Assembly: GCA_021442745.1 (NCBI GenBank)
Contig: JABUSI010000421.1
Span: 1 to 9,691 of the forward strand
DNA from: Erysipelotrichaceae bacterium
GTDB lineage: Bacteria > Bacillota_I > Bacilli_A > Erysipelotrichales > Erysipelotrichaceae
Direction of reading: 5' to 3'
DNA: 9,691 nt
A program made the position numbers and the translations under genes. Shown here one piece after another: positions 1 through 6,988 of the stretch. Numbering within the stretch: position 1 is the stretch's first letter; each line of letters begins with the position of its first letter. The notes below the pieces were generated by a model. That model was given only the letters and a program-made list of their open reading frames with translations. It searched no databases and was not told where the DNA came from.

Positions 1-590
1 TGGATGTAGTGGATGTCATTTCGTTCAGTATGTCCGGTTTGCTGATTGGTACGGTTATTACAAAAGTTAAAATTGAAAGATATGTTTACGCTCATAAAAT
101 CCAGAATATTGCCATGCATGACGGACTGACGGGCTGTTATAATCGGACGGAATACAATCATTACATTGAAAATAACATGGACTTTTTATCAGAGGATCTG
201 GCAGTAATTGAAGTTGATATCAATGATTTAAAGAGTGTGAATGATACGGTCGGCCATGAGGCCGGGGATGAAATGATTGTTGCAGTATCCGGTGCATTGA
301 AAGCTTCCTTCGATACGTACGGAAAGTGCTATCGTACCGGTGGAGATGAGTTTGTGATCATTGCGGATTTGAACGAAACCCAGTTGCAAAAAGAACTGGA
401 AGAAGTAATTAAAACTCTGAGCGAGCATAACGGGAACCTTGTTAAGGGTATTTCCGTGTCGGTCGGATATGCCTATAAAAAAAAGTGTGCTGAGAAAACA
501 ATCCGGGGATTGATTGATCTTGCGGACAAGAAGATGTACGAGGATAAAGCAAAGTATTATTCCAAACCGGCTCATTCAAGACGGAAGTGA
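1..590 (+). CDS. GGDEF-domain protein, probable diguanylate cyclase, 5'-truncated by window
   Basis: The reading frame is open from the first base. A GTG at 9 gives 193 residues, but codons before it are also open, so the real gene almost certainly begins upstream and this is the C-terminal part. Numbering from the GTG, residues 3-18 are hydrophobic and look like the last membrane helix, followed by a basic linker. A full GGDEF domain runs from about 35 to 182: HDGLTG at 37-42, the metal-ligand region DIND at 70-73, NDTVGHEAGD at 78-87 and the GGDEF signature at 111-115. Family knowledge: such domains condense two GTP into cyclic di-GMP at the membrane. The RxxD product-inhibition site expected just before GGDEF is absent (D-T-Y-G there). 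A second GGDEF gene lies at 2498. The domain call is certain; cyclase activity is inferred from the intact signature. Confidence 0.93.
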   Translation, partial: DVVDVISFSMSGLLIGTVITKVKIERYVYAHKIQNIAMHDGLTGCYNRTEYNHYIENNMDFLSEDLAVIEVDINDLKSVNDTVGHEAGDEMIVAVSGALKASFDTYGKCYRTGGDEFVIIADLNETQLQKELEEVIKTLSEHNGNLVKGISVSVGYAYKKKCAEKTIRGLIDLADKKMYEDKAKYYSKPAHSRRK

Positions 591-708
591 TTGTATCCGG
601 GTTGTGTCGGATGTATGACACCGTGATTTAGGAGTTTATCCATAAACAAAATCAAACGGAGCAGGAAACAGTATTCCGGGTACCGGATGAAAAACGCAGG
701 ACACATAA

Positions 709-755
709 AAAGGTGTGAGTATCGACTGTAATCAGTTGCTGTTCACACCTTTATT
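709..755. terminator. Bidirectional terminator between convergent genes
   Basis: A 10-bp perfect stem (709-718 with 743-752) encloses a second 6-bp hairpin, with arms near 723-728 and 733-738. The plus strand continues into a T-rich run. The minus strand leaves the stem into TTTTATG. It sits between the convergent GGDEF gene (ending 590) and lipoprotein gene (ending 770), so it can serve both. The 118 bases between 590 and the stem hold no open frame I can support. Confidence 0.75.
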
Positions 756-769
756 CGTAAAGTACATAT

Positions 770-1447
770 TTATTTGGAAATCAGAAATCCGTATTCCCCT
801 TCCTGCAAGCCGATATTCGAAACGCATTTGATTTGATATCCGTGATATTCGATAGTTTCGTTGATTGCGATTTCCTCTTGTTTGGTTTCGTTTATAAACA
901 ATTCGGTAAGGTTCATCGGATTGTCATCCGTTTCCCCGACGACTTCCATTACGTCGCTTACTTTTGCCGAACCGCGGCAATACCAGACATCATAATCAAA
1001 GTCGTATCCGTCTTCGATTTCTTCCCCCGGATACAGTTCTTCAAAACAGAATTTACCGATTTCAATATTCGGATTATCCAGTAATCCGTAGACGGGTATG
1101 CCGTTTTCCTGCTGCAATTCTCTGGCGATATCAAATATATCGTGGAACGGATTTACGACATATACCTGATTCTCATACATGACAAATCCTAATTCCGGAC
1201 GAAGACCGATTTGCGTTGTCTGACTGCCGTCATGTATACAGAAATCAAAAAATGGGAAATACATTGTATGTGTGCCTGTTCCGTAATAAGTAAAAGGATC
1301 TGAAAGTTCTAAATCGTAAAAACATTCAAGAAATCTGTTCTGTTGCTTTTTGTTCAGATCCATTTCAAATCCGGAAGTGACGGTTTTCTGACTGCAACCG
1401 CATAACAGCAAAAAAACGCATAGAAATAACGGTAGTATTTTTTTCAT
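770..1447 (-). CDS. Predicted lipoprotein of unknown function
   Basis: 225 residues. The N-terminus is a classic lipoprotein signal: K2-K3, a hydrophobic stretch at 4-16, then the lipobox Leu-Cys-Gly-Cys with the lipidated cysteine at 18. The mature protein should therefore be anchored to the outer face of the membrane. The rest is acidic and rich in aromatic residues (Tyr, Phe, Asp and Glu clusters around residues 50-70 and 140-160), with no repeats or further membrane segments. I recognise no enzyme motif or named family. The start is fixed by the signal peptide and by an AGGTGA ribosome binding site about 8 bases upstream of the ATG. It is a single gene with its own promoter, divergent from the HAD gene at 1605 and convergent with the GGDEF gene. 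The frame at 833-1084 on the other strand is a shadow. Confidence 0.88.
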   Translation of the reverse strand: MKKILPLFLCVFLLLCGCSQKTVTSGFEMDLNKKQQNRFLECFYDLELSDPFTYYGTGTHTMYFPFFDFCIHDGSQTTQIGLRPELGFVMYENQVYVVNPFHDIFDIARELQQENGIPVYGLLDNPNIEIGKFCFEELYPGEEIEDGYDFDYDVWYCRGSAKVSDVMEVVGETDDNPMNLTELFINETKQEEIAINETIEYHGYQIKCVSNIGLQEGEYGFLISK

Positions 1448-1473
1448 GATTCATCACCTGTTTCCATATACTT

Positions 1474-1503
1474 ATAATATACTGAAACACTCGTTAATAA
1501 CAA
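1474..1503 (-). promoter_or_regulatory. Promoter candidate for the lipoprotein gene
   Basis: On the minus strand, TTGTTA (1498-1503) is followed after 16 bases by TATATT (1476-1481), or after 18 bases by TATTAT (1474-1479). It lies about 30 bases upstream of the lipoprotein ATG. The surrounding sequence is AT-rich. The match to the sigma-A consensus is moderate. Confidence 0.5.
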
Positions 1504-1552
1504 TATATTACATCTTTGAGCAGAAGTTACTATGGTCAGGAGATTTGTATTC

Positions 1553-1581
1553 TTTCAATTTCACTGCATTAACATTATAAT
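1553..1581 (+). promoter_or_regulatory. Sigma-A promoter for the HAD phosphatase gene
   Basis: A perfect TATAAT (1576-1581) is preceded at 17 bases by a weak -35, TTTCAA (1553-1558). The expected transcript start is near 1588, with a GAGGT ribosome binding site at 1594-1598 and the ATG at 1605, giving a very short leader. Confidence 0.65.
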
Positions 1582-1604
1582 GGTGATAAATATGAGGTAA
1601 AACT

Positions 1605-2231
1605 ATGAAACATCATACATACATCTGGGACCTGGATGGTACGTTAATTGATTCCTACGGAGTCATATCACGCAGTCTGAAACAGGCATTTGAGGAAAAC
1701 GGGACGGAACTTGAATTGTCATATATTCTGGAATGTATATTGCGGGAATCGGTAACGGATTTCATCCGTAAGATGAATCCGGAAATCGGAGCAGATGCGA
1801 TGAAGAAACGATATGCGCAGATTGGTACGTCTGTTATGAATGAGATTCCTTTGGTGTGTCATGCAAAAGAAACATTAGTATTACTGCAGGATGCCGGTTG
1901 TACACACTTTGTGTATACGCACAGGGGAGATACTTCACGGCCGATTTTGGAGAACCTTGGGATTATTGACTGTTTTAAAGAACTGGTTACAGCGGAAAGC
2001 GGATTTTTACGAAAACCGGATGGCAGTGCCATTGAGTATCTGGTGAAAAAATATAATCTTGATAAGAATACAACGTTTTATGTCGGTGATCGTACCATTG
2101 ATATGATGTGTGCAAAAAATGCCGGTATACAGGGAATCCTGTATCATCCGGAGGGTAGTGTCGTGATACCGAACGGGGATGAAACGGTTGTGGTGACCGA
2201 CTTGCTGGAAATTGTGAATAAGGATGTATAA
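1605..2231 (+). CDS. HAD-superfamily hydrolase, phosphoglycolate-phosphatase-like
   Basis: 208 residues, a normal length for a subfamily IA HAD phosphatase. All four catalytic motifs are visible. Motif I is DLDGT at 9-13 (nucleophile D9, acid/base D11). Motif II is T105, inside YTHRGD. Motif III is K137 in RKP. Motif IV is GDRTID at 161-166 (D162, D166, Mg binding). A helical cap of about residues 20-85 sits between motifs I and II, as in class C1 caps. The family removes phosphate from small phosphorylated metabolites in the cytosol; the substrate cannot be read from sequence. The start is supported by the GAGGT site six bases upstream. It appears monocistronic: 266 bases separate it from the next gene. 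A weak 5-bp hairpin (2246-2260) follows without a T-run, so no terminator is called. Confidence 0.93.
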   Translation: MKHHTYIWDLDGTLIDSYGVISRSLKQAFEENGTELELSYILECILRESVTDFIRKMNPEIGADAMKKRYAQIGTSVMNEIPLVCHAKETLVLLQDAGCTHFVYTHRGDTSRPILENLGIIDCFKELVTAESGFLRKPDGSAIEYLVKKYNLDKNTTFYVGDRTIDMMCAKNAGIQGILYHPEGSVVIPNGDETVVVTDLLEIVNKDV

Positions 2232-2357
2232 TGCGGAATTTGAAACGTAAAACCGTTACGAAAAACAAAAAGTCTCAAAAAAAGTGTGAATTGTCCATGA
2301 AAACATACGAAATATTCCATAATGACAGGTATTTTCCAGAAATGTACTAGAATGAGT

Positions 2358-2386
2358 TTGCATAAATATAAGCAAAAGTGTAAATA
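2358..2386 (+). promoter_or_regulatory. Tentative promoter and long leader of the second GGDEF gene
   Basis: The gap 2232-2497 is AT-rich and holds no open frame I can support. The best promoter-like pair is TTGCAT (2358-2363), 17 bases, TAAATA (2381-2386), which would give a leader of about 105 bases. A TATAAA at 2468-2473 lies nearer the gene but lacks a -35. No cyclic-di-GMP riboswitch core was recognised in the leader. Confidence 0.35.
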
Positions 2387-2497
2387 TGTGTTGAAAAAGG
2401 CAGTATTCTTCGGTTTGTGTGCTTGAAAAAGAGAAAATATCGTCTGTGTCTTCGAGGTAACACGTTTTATAAAATACTCTGAAACGGGGGCAAGGAA

Positions 2498-3574
2498 ATG
2501 GAAAGGATCAAAAGAATATATCACTTGTTCAAATATGCCGGTCTGACGGAATCAGAAATGGATATCTGTCGTCCGGAAGTGTTGAAAAGAAATGCAAATA
2601 CAATGAACTGGATTTTATTAATGATTCTTGCATTGCTGGTTATATTGGATTTCTTTTCGTTTGTTCCGGGATCCGGTGAAGAAGCAAACCGGCAAGTGTA
2701 TCTGATTTATACGATTCTCGTTTCGATGCAATATCTTTCGTATCATTTCTATTTTTCAAAACATACCGAGCAGATTTATGTACTGGCATATATATTTTTG
2801 CTTACCGCTTATTCTTTCGGAATGTACAATGCCGTGTTCATGGGTGTTCATTCCAGCAGTACACCGCTCTGTGTATTAATGGTTTTAGTTCCGTTACTGA
2901 TTATTGATACGCCTTTGCATATGATTCTGATGATTGCTGATGTGACAGCTTGTGTTTTGGTGTGCATGCAATTTGTAAACCGGTATGGCTTAGGTGATCA
3001 GTTTGTCATAGTCAATACGTTGTCGAGTGCGGTATTGGGATCGTGCAGTACCTTTAGTATCCAGCGTACCAAGTACAGTGATATCAAGAACCATCTGATG
3101 CTGGAAAAACAAAGAGATACGGATATGCTGACGGGAGCAAGAAGCCGGAATGCGTATATCCGTGATCTGGAACTGATGGGGGAATTCACAATATCTGTCG
3201 GAATTGTATATGCGGATGTAAACGGTTTGAAGAAAGCGAACGATACCATCGGACATGAAGCGGGGGATATCCTGATTCGGAATGCATTTCAGCTGATGAT
3301 GAAGCATTTCAGCAAAAGTACAGACCGGATTTACCGTGTCGGCGGGGATGAGTTTGTGATTATATGCGTAGGCGAAGAGGAAGAAACGTTCCGGGCGCGG
3401 TTTGAAGAAATGGCAAATCACGATGAGAATTCCGGATGTATCAGTTGCGGATGTTTCTGGCAGGCGCAATTGCGTGACAGTGCATCGGCAATCAAACAGG
3501 CGGAACTGATGATGTACGAAAGCAAGAACAGGTACTATCTGTCTCATCCGACAAAAGACCGGAGAGTTCAATAA
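2498..3574 (+). CDS. Membrane GGDEF-domain protein, probable diguanylate cyclase
   Basis: 358 residues, complete. A short cytoplasmic N-terminus (1-36) is followed by about six hydrophobic segments, near 37-57, 66-86, 92-113, 122-137, 140-160 and 168-188. A basic linker and a GGDEF domain from about 205 to 347 come next. Visible motifs are DMLTG (209-213), DVNGLKKAND (240-249), GHEAGD (252-257) and GGDEF at 282-286. The domain is predicted to make cyclic di-GMP from GTP, with the membrane part as an unidentified sensor. At the usual inhibition-site position the sequence is KSTD (273-276), where the Arg of RxxD is Lys, so feedback control may be weak. A GGGGG run at 2486-2490 lies seven bases before the ATG and acts as ribosome binding site. 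It ends in its own terminator. Confidence 0.93.
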   Translation: MERIKRIYHLFKYAGLTESEMDICRPEVLKRNANTMNWILLMILALLVILDFFSFVPGSGEEANRQVYLIYTILVSMQYLSYHFYFSKHTEQIYVLAYIFLLTAYSFGMYNAVFMGVHSSSTPLCVLMVLVPLLIIDTPLHMILMIADVTACVLVCMQFVNRYGLGDQFVIVNTLSSAVLGSCSTFSIQRTKYSDIKNHLMLEKQRDTDMLTGARSRNAYIRDLELMGEFTISVGIVYADVNGLKKANDTIGHEAGDILIRNAFQLMMKHFSKSTDRIYRVGGDEFVIICVGEEEETFRARFEEMANHDENSGCISCGCFWQAQLRDSASAIKQAELMMYESKNRYYLSHPTKDRRVQ

Positions 3575-3600
3575 GGACGTTTGAAAAACGTCCTTGTTTT
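3573..3600 (+). terminator. Rho-independent terminator of the second GGDEF gene
   Basis: A perfect 9-10 bp stem, AAGGACGTT paired with AACGTCCTT, has a small GA-rich loop and runs into GTTTT. It starts on the last bases of the stop codon. Confidence 0.88.
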
Positions 3601-3617
3601 GGGAACATGGGGGCAGG

Positions 3618-3646
3618 TTGCGATTTTGTTTAGAGAAAAGTATAAT
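3618..3646 (+). promoter_or_regulatory. Sigma-A promoter of the nitroreductase gene
   Basis: TTGCGA (3618-3623), exactly 17 bases, then a perfect TATAAT (3641-3646). It lies between the upstream terminator and the ATG at 3672 and gives a leader of about 20 bases. Confidence 0.78.
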
Positions 3647-3671
3647 GTGTACATAAGGATGGAAGCAAAGT

Positions 3672-4433
3672 ATGAGTGAAGATTTGTATTCTGCAGTCTT
3701 AAAAAGAAAATCATTTCATGTATTTCCGAAACCGGAACGTAAACTGACACTGGATGAAGTGGTGGAGATTCAGCAGCATATTCAGACGCTGGTACCGATG
3801 GACCCGGAAATCCGGACGGAAATTACCATCGTTGCGAATAACCGGACAACGTTGGTGCGTGGTCAGGAGTACTGTATTGTCATGTACAGTGAAAAGAAAG
3901 ACGGTTATCTGCAGAATCTCGGCTATCTGGGGGAACAATTGGATCTCTGGCTGACATCGAAAGGAATCGGTGTTCTGTGGTCCGGACTTGGAAGCGCCAA
4001 AGAGAAAAAAGAAGGGCTGGAATACGTTATTATGCTGGCAATCGGAAAGATGGAGGAAGACAGGTTTCGTTCGGATCTGTCAAAGGTAAGCCGGAAAGCG
4101 GTAACGGAAATCTGGTCAGACGAACTGTATACCGGAATCCGTGATGTGGTCCGCTATGCTCCGAGTGCCATCAATATGCAGCCGTGGTATGTGCAGGCAA
4201 GTGAAGAACAGCTGACTGTGTATCGCAGAAAGGAAACGTTTAGGCCGAAACTGCTATCGGATGCGATGCAGATTCATTATAACCAGATAGATATGGGAAT
4301 CTTTTTGTATACGTTGGAAGTGTGCCTGGCACACGAAGGGATACGGTATGAACGGGCCATGTATATGGATGACGGGGCTGTACGGGAGAAAACTCTTGTT
4401 GCCGAATATTTGCTGACGAAAATGCCAAAATAA
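3672..4433 (+). CDS. Nitroreductase-family flavoprotein (TM1586 type)
   Basis: 253 residues. Features shared with the nitroreductase fold are the N-terminal basic strip around KRKSF (11-15), used to bind FMN phosphate, the helix GYLGEQLDLWLTSKGIG (84-100), and the C-terminal APSAINMQPW (163-172). The double-length arrangement with that last motif in the second half resembles the putative TM nitroreductase family (PF14512), whose single chain mimics the usual homodimer. The expected cofactor is FMN with NAD(P)H as donor; the substrate is unknown. GGAAG at 3661-3665 lies six bases upstream of the ATG, with AAGGA further up. The gene is flanked by its own promoter and a terminator that begins inside its last codons, so it is monocistronic. 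Confidence 0.85.
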   Translation: MSEDLYSAVLKRKSFHVFPKPERKLTLDEVVEIQQHIQTLVPMDPEIRTEITIVANNRTTLVRGQEYCIVMYSEKKDGYLQNLGYLGEQLDLWLTSKGIGVLWSGLGSAKEKKEGLEYVIMLAIGKMEEDRFRSDLSKVSRKAVTEIWSDELYTGIRDVVRYAPSAINMQPWYVQASEEQLTVYRRKETFRPKLLSDAMQIHYNQIDMGIFLYTLEVCLAHEGIRYERAMYMDDGAVREKTLVAEYLLTKMPK

Positions 4434-4449
4434 CATTGGCATTTTTTTT
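4419..4449 (+). terminator. Terminator built from the end of the nitroreductase gene
   Basis: A 10-bp perfect stem (4419-4428 with 4436-4445) carries the TAA stop codon in its 7-base loop, and eight consecutive T follow. The left arm is coding sequence for the last residues. Confidence 0.88.
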
Positions 4450-4464
4450 ATGGTGTGTTAATAT
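4436..4464 (+). promoter_or_regulatory. Probable feo operon promoter
   Basis: TTGGCA (4436-4441), 17 bases, TAATAT (4459-4464); an alternative -10 is TATAAC at 4462-4467. The -35 lies in the right arm of the upstream terminator. A palindromic operator begins immediately downstream, so repressor binding would block initiation. Confidence 0.5.
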
Positions 4465-4467
4465 AAC

Positions 4468-4485
4468 AGTTAGTTAAGACTAACT
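4468..4485. promoter_or_regulatory. Palindromic operator, DtxR/MntR-like metalloregulator site
   Basis: Two perfect 7-base half-sites, AGTTAGT and ACTAACT, are separated by TAAG. The TTAGT/ACTAA core resembles the family pattern TTAGGTTAGNCTAACCTAA bound by DtxR/IdeR/MntR regulators. It lies between the predicted -10 and the AAGGAGG ribosome binding site of feoAB, where repression by Fe(II)- or Mn(II)-loaded protein is expected. The palindrome is directly visible; the regulator identity is inference. Fur boxes look different. Confidence 0.7.
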
Positions 4486-4502
4486 ATAAGGAGGCTTGCC
4501 TA

Positions 4503-6857
4503 ATGATATCGGTAACTGATTTGAAAATCGGCCAGTCGGCAACGATTCTGAACGTGTACGGAACCGGTGCTTTGCATCAGCATCTTCTTGATATGGGGTT
4601 GATTCCGGGCACTTTTCTGACGGTTATAAAATATGCACCGATGGGTGATCCGGTAGAGCTGATGATTCACGGATATGAATTGACGATTCGTCTGGAAGAT
4701 GCGTCACGGATTGAAGTGATGCCGTTGGATTCGGAATACGATCATCGCCCGGACCAAAACAGAAAACTTCCTTCTTTGCCTCATCCGGGGTTAGGGGAAG
4801 AAGGCAAATATCATGACGAAACGAAGGAAAATCCGTTACCGGACGATACAGTGCTGACTTTCGCGTTGGTCGGTAATCAGAATTGCGGGAAGACGACGTT
4901 GTTTAACCAGTTGACGGGTTCCAGTCAGCATGTCGGAAACTTTCCGGGCGTTACGGTAGACCGGAAGTCGGGTACGGTAAGGAATCATCCGTACAGTGAA
5001 ATTACGGATTTACCCGGTATCTATTCCTTGTCTGCTTATACGGCTGAGGAAATCGTTACCAGACAGTTTGTGCTGGATGAGAAACCGAAAGGTATTATCA
5101 ACATTGTGGATGCAACCAATATCGAACGGAACCTGTATCTGACCATGCAGCTTCTGGAAATGGATATTCCGATGGTACTGGCATTGAATATGATGGATGA
5201 AGTGAAAAACAACGGCGGATACATTGACGTCAATACGATGGAAGACATTCTGGGGATTCCTGTGGTTCCCATCAGTGCTGCGAGAAACGAGGGGGTTGAC
5301 GAACTCATTCGTCATGCCATTCACGTCGCAAAATATCAGGAAACACCGCGGATTGCCGATTTCTGCGACGATGCGGACCATGGCGGAGCGGTGCATCGCT
5401 GCCTGCATGGAATCCGGCATCTGATTTATGACCATGCACAGAAGGCCGGAATCTCTCCGCGTTTTGCGGCTACCAAACTGGCGGAGAATGATTCCGTAAT
5501 CAGAGAAAAACTGGTGCTGGATCCAAACGAAGAGGAACTGGTGGAACACATTGTTTCCCAGATGGAACAGGAACGGGAACTGGACCGGAATGCTGCTGTT
5601 GCGGATATGCGGTTTTCGTTCATTCAGAAACTGGTGAAAGAAACGGTAGTGAAGCCGAGAGTTTCCAGAGAGCAGGAGAGAAGCCGTAAACTGGATGATA
5701 TTCTGACCGGTAAATACACGGCAATTCCGGTTTTCATTGCGATTATGGGGATCGTATTTTATCTGACGTTCCATGTCATCGGGGCATTTTTACAGTCTCT
5801 TATGGAAACGGGGATTGATTCGTTGATGTTGACAGCGGATCGTCTGCTGACCGGTTTCGGGACAAATCCGGTGGTGCACTCTCTGGTTATAGACGGAATC
5901 TTTTCCGGGGTGGGAAGTGTTCTCAGTTTTCTGCCGGTTATTGTTACGCTGTTTTTTTTCCTTTCTTTACTGGAAGATACGGGGTATATGGCACGGGTGG
6001 CATTCATTATGGATAAACTGTTACGGAAAATCGGTTTGTCAGGAAGAAGCATTGTCCCGATGTTAATCGGATTCGGTTGTACCGTTCCGGGTGTCATGGC
6101 AACACGGACGTTACCATCGAATCGTGACCGGATCATGACGGTATTACTGACACCGTTTATGAGCTGCAGTGCGAAACTTCCGATTTACGGATTGTTCTGC
6201 GGATTGTTTTTTCCGGATTATGCGGCATTGGTGATGATTGCGATTTATCTTCTGGGAATTGTGATTGGAATCCTTGTGGCATTGGTTCTGAAAAATACGA
6301 TGTTTCAGGGAGAAGCGGTACCGTTTGTGATGGAATTACCGAATTACCGGTTACCGGGAATCAAAAACGTCGCGATGCTGTTATGGGAAAAAGCAAAGGA
6401 TTTTTTACAGAAGGCATTTACGATTATTTTTATGGCGGCCATTGTTATCTGGTTTTTACAGACGTTTGATATCCGGTTGTGTATTGTATCCGATTCCAAG
6501 GACAGTATTCTTGCATTGATTTCCGGTTTTCTGGCACCTTTGTTTGTGCCATTGGGATTTGGTAACTGGAGGATGGTTACTTCTTTGGTTACCGGTTTTA
6601 TCGCAAAGGAAAGCGTGGTATCGACTCTGACCGTTTTATACGGTTCGGAAGCGATGATTGCGTCGGCAATGACTGTTTCTTCGGTTCTTCCGTTTCTGGC
6701 GTTCTGTCTGCTGTATACGCCTTGTGTGGCGGCAATCGCTTCCGTAAAGCGGGAACTGGGAATGCGGTGGGCAGTTTGCGTGGTTACCGGACAATGTGTG
6801 ATTGCGTATTGTGTGGCATTTGCGGTTCGCTTGTTGTGTCTGGGGGCAGGGTTATGA
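4503..6857 (+). CDS. feoB: FeoA-FeoB fusion, ferrous iron transporter
   Basis: 784 residues. Residues 1-76 form a FeoA (SH3-like) domain. A hydrophilic linker spans about 77-115. Then comes the FeoB G domain: G1 GNQNCGKT at 124-131, G2 T151 in GNFPGVTV, G3 DLPG at 169-172, G4 NMMD at 229-232 and G5 SAA at 258-260. A helical guanine-dissociation-inhibitor-like region follows to about 400, then the membrane part from 406. Its Gate-type segments carry EDTGYMARVAF (491-501), GFGCTVPGVMATRT (523-536), PFMSCSAKLPIYGLF (551-565) and AKESVVSTL (701-709). It takes up Fe(II) across the inner membrane under GTP control. AAGGAGG at 4488-4494 fixes the ATG. It heads a five-gene operon behind a palindromic operator. 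FeoA and FeoB are usually separate proteins; the fusion is known in some lineages. Confidence 0.97.
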   Translation: MISVTDLKIGQSATILNVYGTGALHQHLLDMGLIPGTFLTVIKYAPMGDPVELMIHGYELTIRLEDASRIEVMPLDSEYDHRPDQNRKLPSLPHPGLGEEGKYHDETKENPLPDDTVLTFALVGNQNCGKTTLFNQLTGSSQHVGNFPGVTVDRKSGTVRNHPYSEITDLPGIYSLSAYTAEEIVTRQFVLDEKPKGIINIVDATNIERNLYLTMQLLEMDIPMVLALNMMDEVKNNGGYIDVNTMEDILGIPVVPISAARNEGVDELIRHAIHVAKYQETPRIADFCDDADHGGAVHRCLHGIRHLIYDHAQKAGISPRFAATKLAENDSVIREKLVLDPNEEELVEHIVSQMEQERELDRNAAVADMRFSFIQKLVKETVVKPRVSREQERSRKLDDILTGKYTAIPVFIAIMGIVFYLTFHVIGAFLQSLMETGIDSLMLTADRLLTGFGTNPVVHSLVIDGIFSGVGSVLSFLPVIVTLFFFLSLLEDTGYMARVAFIMDKLLRKIGLSGRSIVPMLIGFGCTVPGVMATRTLPSNRDRIMTVLLTPFMSCSAKLPIYGLFCGLFFPDYAALVMIAIYLLGIVIGILVALVLKNTMFQGEAVPFVMELPNYRLPGIKNVAMLLWEKAKDFLQKAFTIIFMAAIVIWFLQTFDIRLCIVSDSKDSILALISGFLAPLFVPLGFGNWRMVTSLVTGFIAKESVVSTLTVLYGSEAMIASAMTVSSVLPFLAFCLLYTPCVAAIASVKRELGMRWAVCVVTGQCVIAYCVAFAVRLLCLGAGL

Positions 6858-6988
6858 CTGTACTTGACTATTGCATAATTCTGCTGGTTGTTGCATTATT
6901 TCTTTGGGCGTTGTGTACATACCGCAAGAAACCGGGCTGCGGATGCGGGTGTGCTCATTGTGCGAACCGAAAGAGGTGTACCAAATGA
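6854..6988 (+). CDS. FeoB-associated Cys-rich membrane peptide
   Basis: 44 residues, beginning at an ATG that overlaps the feoB stop by four bases (ATGA), so it is translationally coupled. GGGGGCAGGG lies just before it. Residues 7-22 form one membrane helix, followed by a basic and cysteine-rich tail with Cys at 29, 31, 33, 36 and 42; two more, 7 and 21, lie in the helix. This matches the small FeoB-associated Cys-rich membrane proteins (PF12669 type) that take the FeoC position in many Bacillota. A role in handling Fe(II) or sensing redox at the FeoB exit is proposed from context, not shown. Its stop overlaps the next start, again by ATGA. Longer upstream starts in this frame lie within feoB and are rejected. 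Confidence 0.85.
   Translation: MTVLDYCIILLVVALFLWALCTYRKKPGCGCGCAHCANRKRCTK

Noticed and set aside
604..646. Small inverted repeats (GTGTC/GACAC and GTTTAT/ATAAAC) after the first GGDEF gene
   Set aside because: The stems are short with a 2- to 8-base loop and no T-run. The strong hairpin at 709-752 is the better terminator.
2246..2260. Possible terminator after the HAD gene
   Set aside because: Only five base pairs and followed by A-rich, not T-rich, sequence on the plus strand.
2440..2497. Possible cyclic-di-GMP riboswitch ahead of the GGDEF gene
   Set aside because: No GEMM-type conserved core or paired arms could be found by eye.
5010..5774. 254-residue open frame on the minus strand inside feoB
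   Set aside because: It lies opposite the highly conserved FeoB GTPase domain, has a His/Phe/Arg-rich low-meaning translation and no upstream ribosome binding site; it is a shadow of the real gene.
6722..6853. Longer upstream start for the Cys-rich peptide (88 residues)
   Set aside because: The first 44 residues overlap FeoB in another frame. The ATG at 6854 overlaps the feoB stop and begins directly at the membrane helix.
6871..6984. Longer start for the kinase gene (311 residues)
   Set aside because: The extra residues duplicate the Cys-rich peptide region in another frame. The ATG at 6985 has a good ribosome binding site and starts at the family's first strand.
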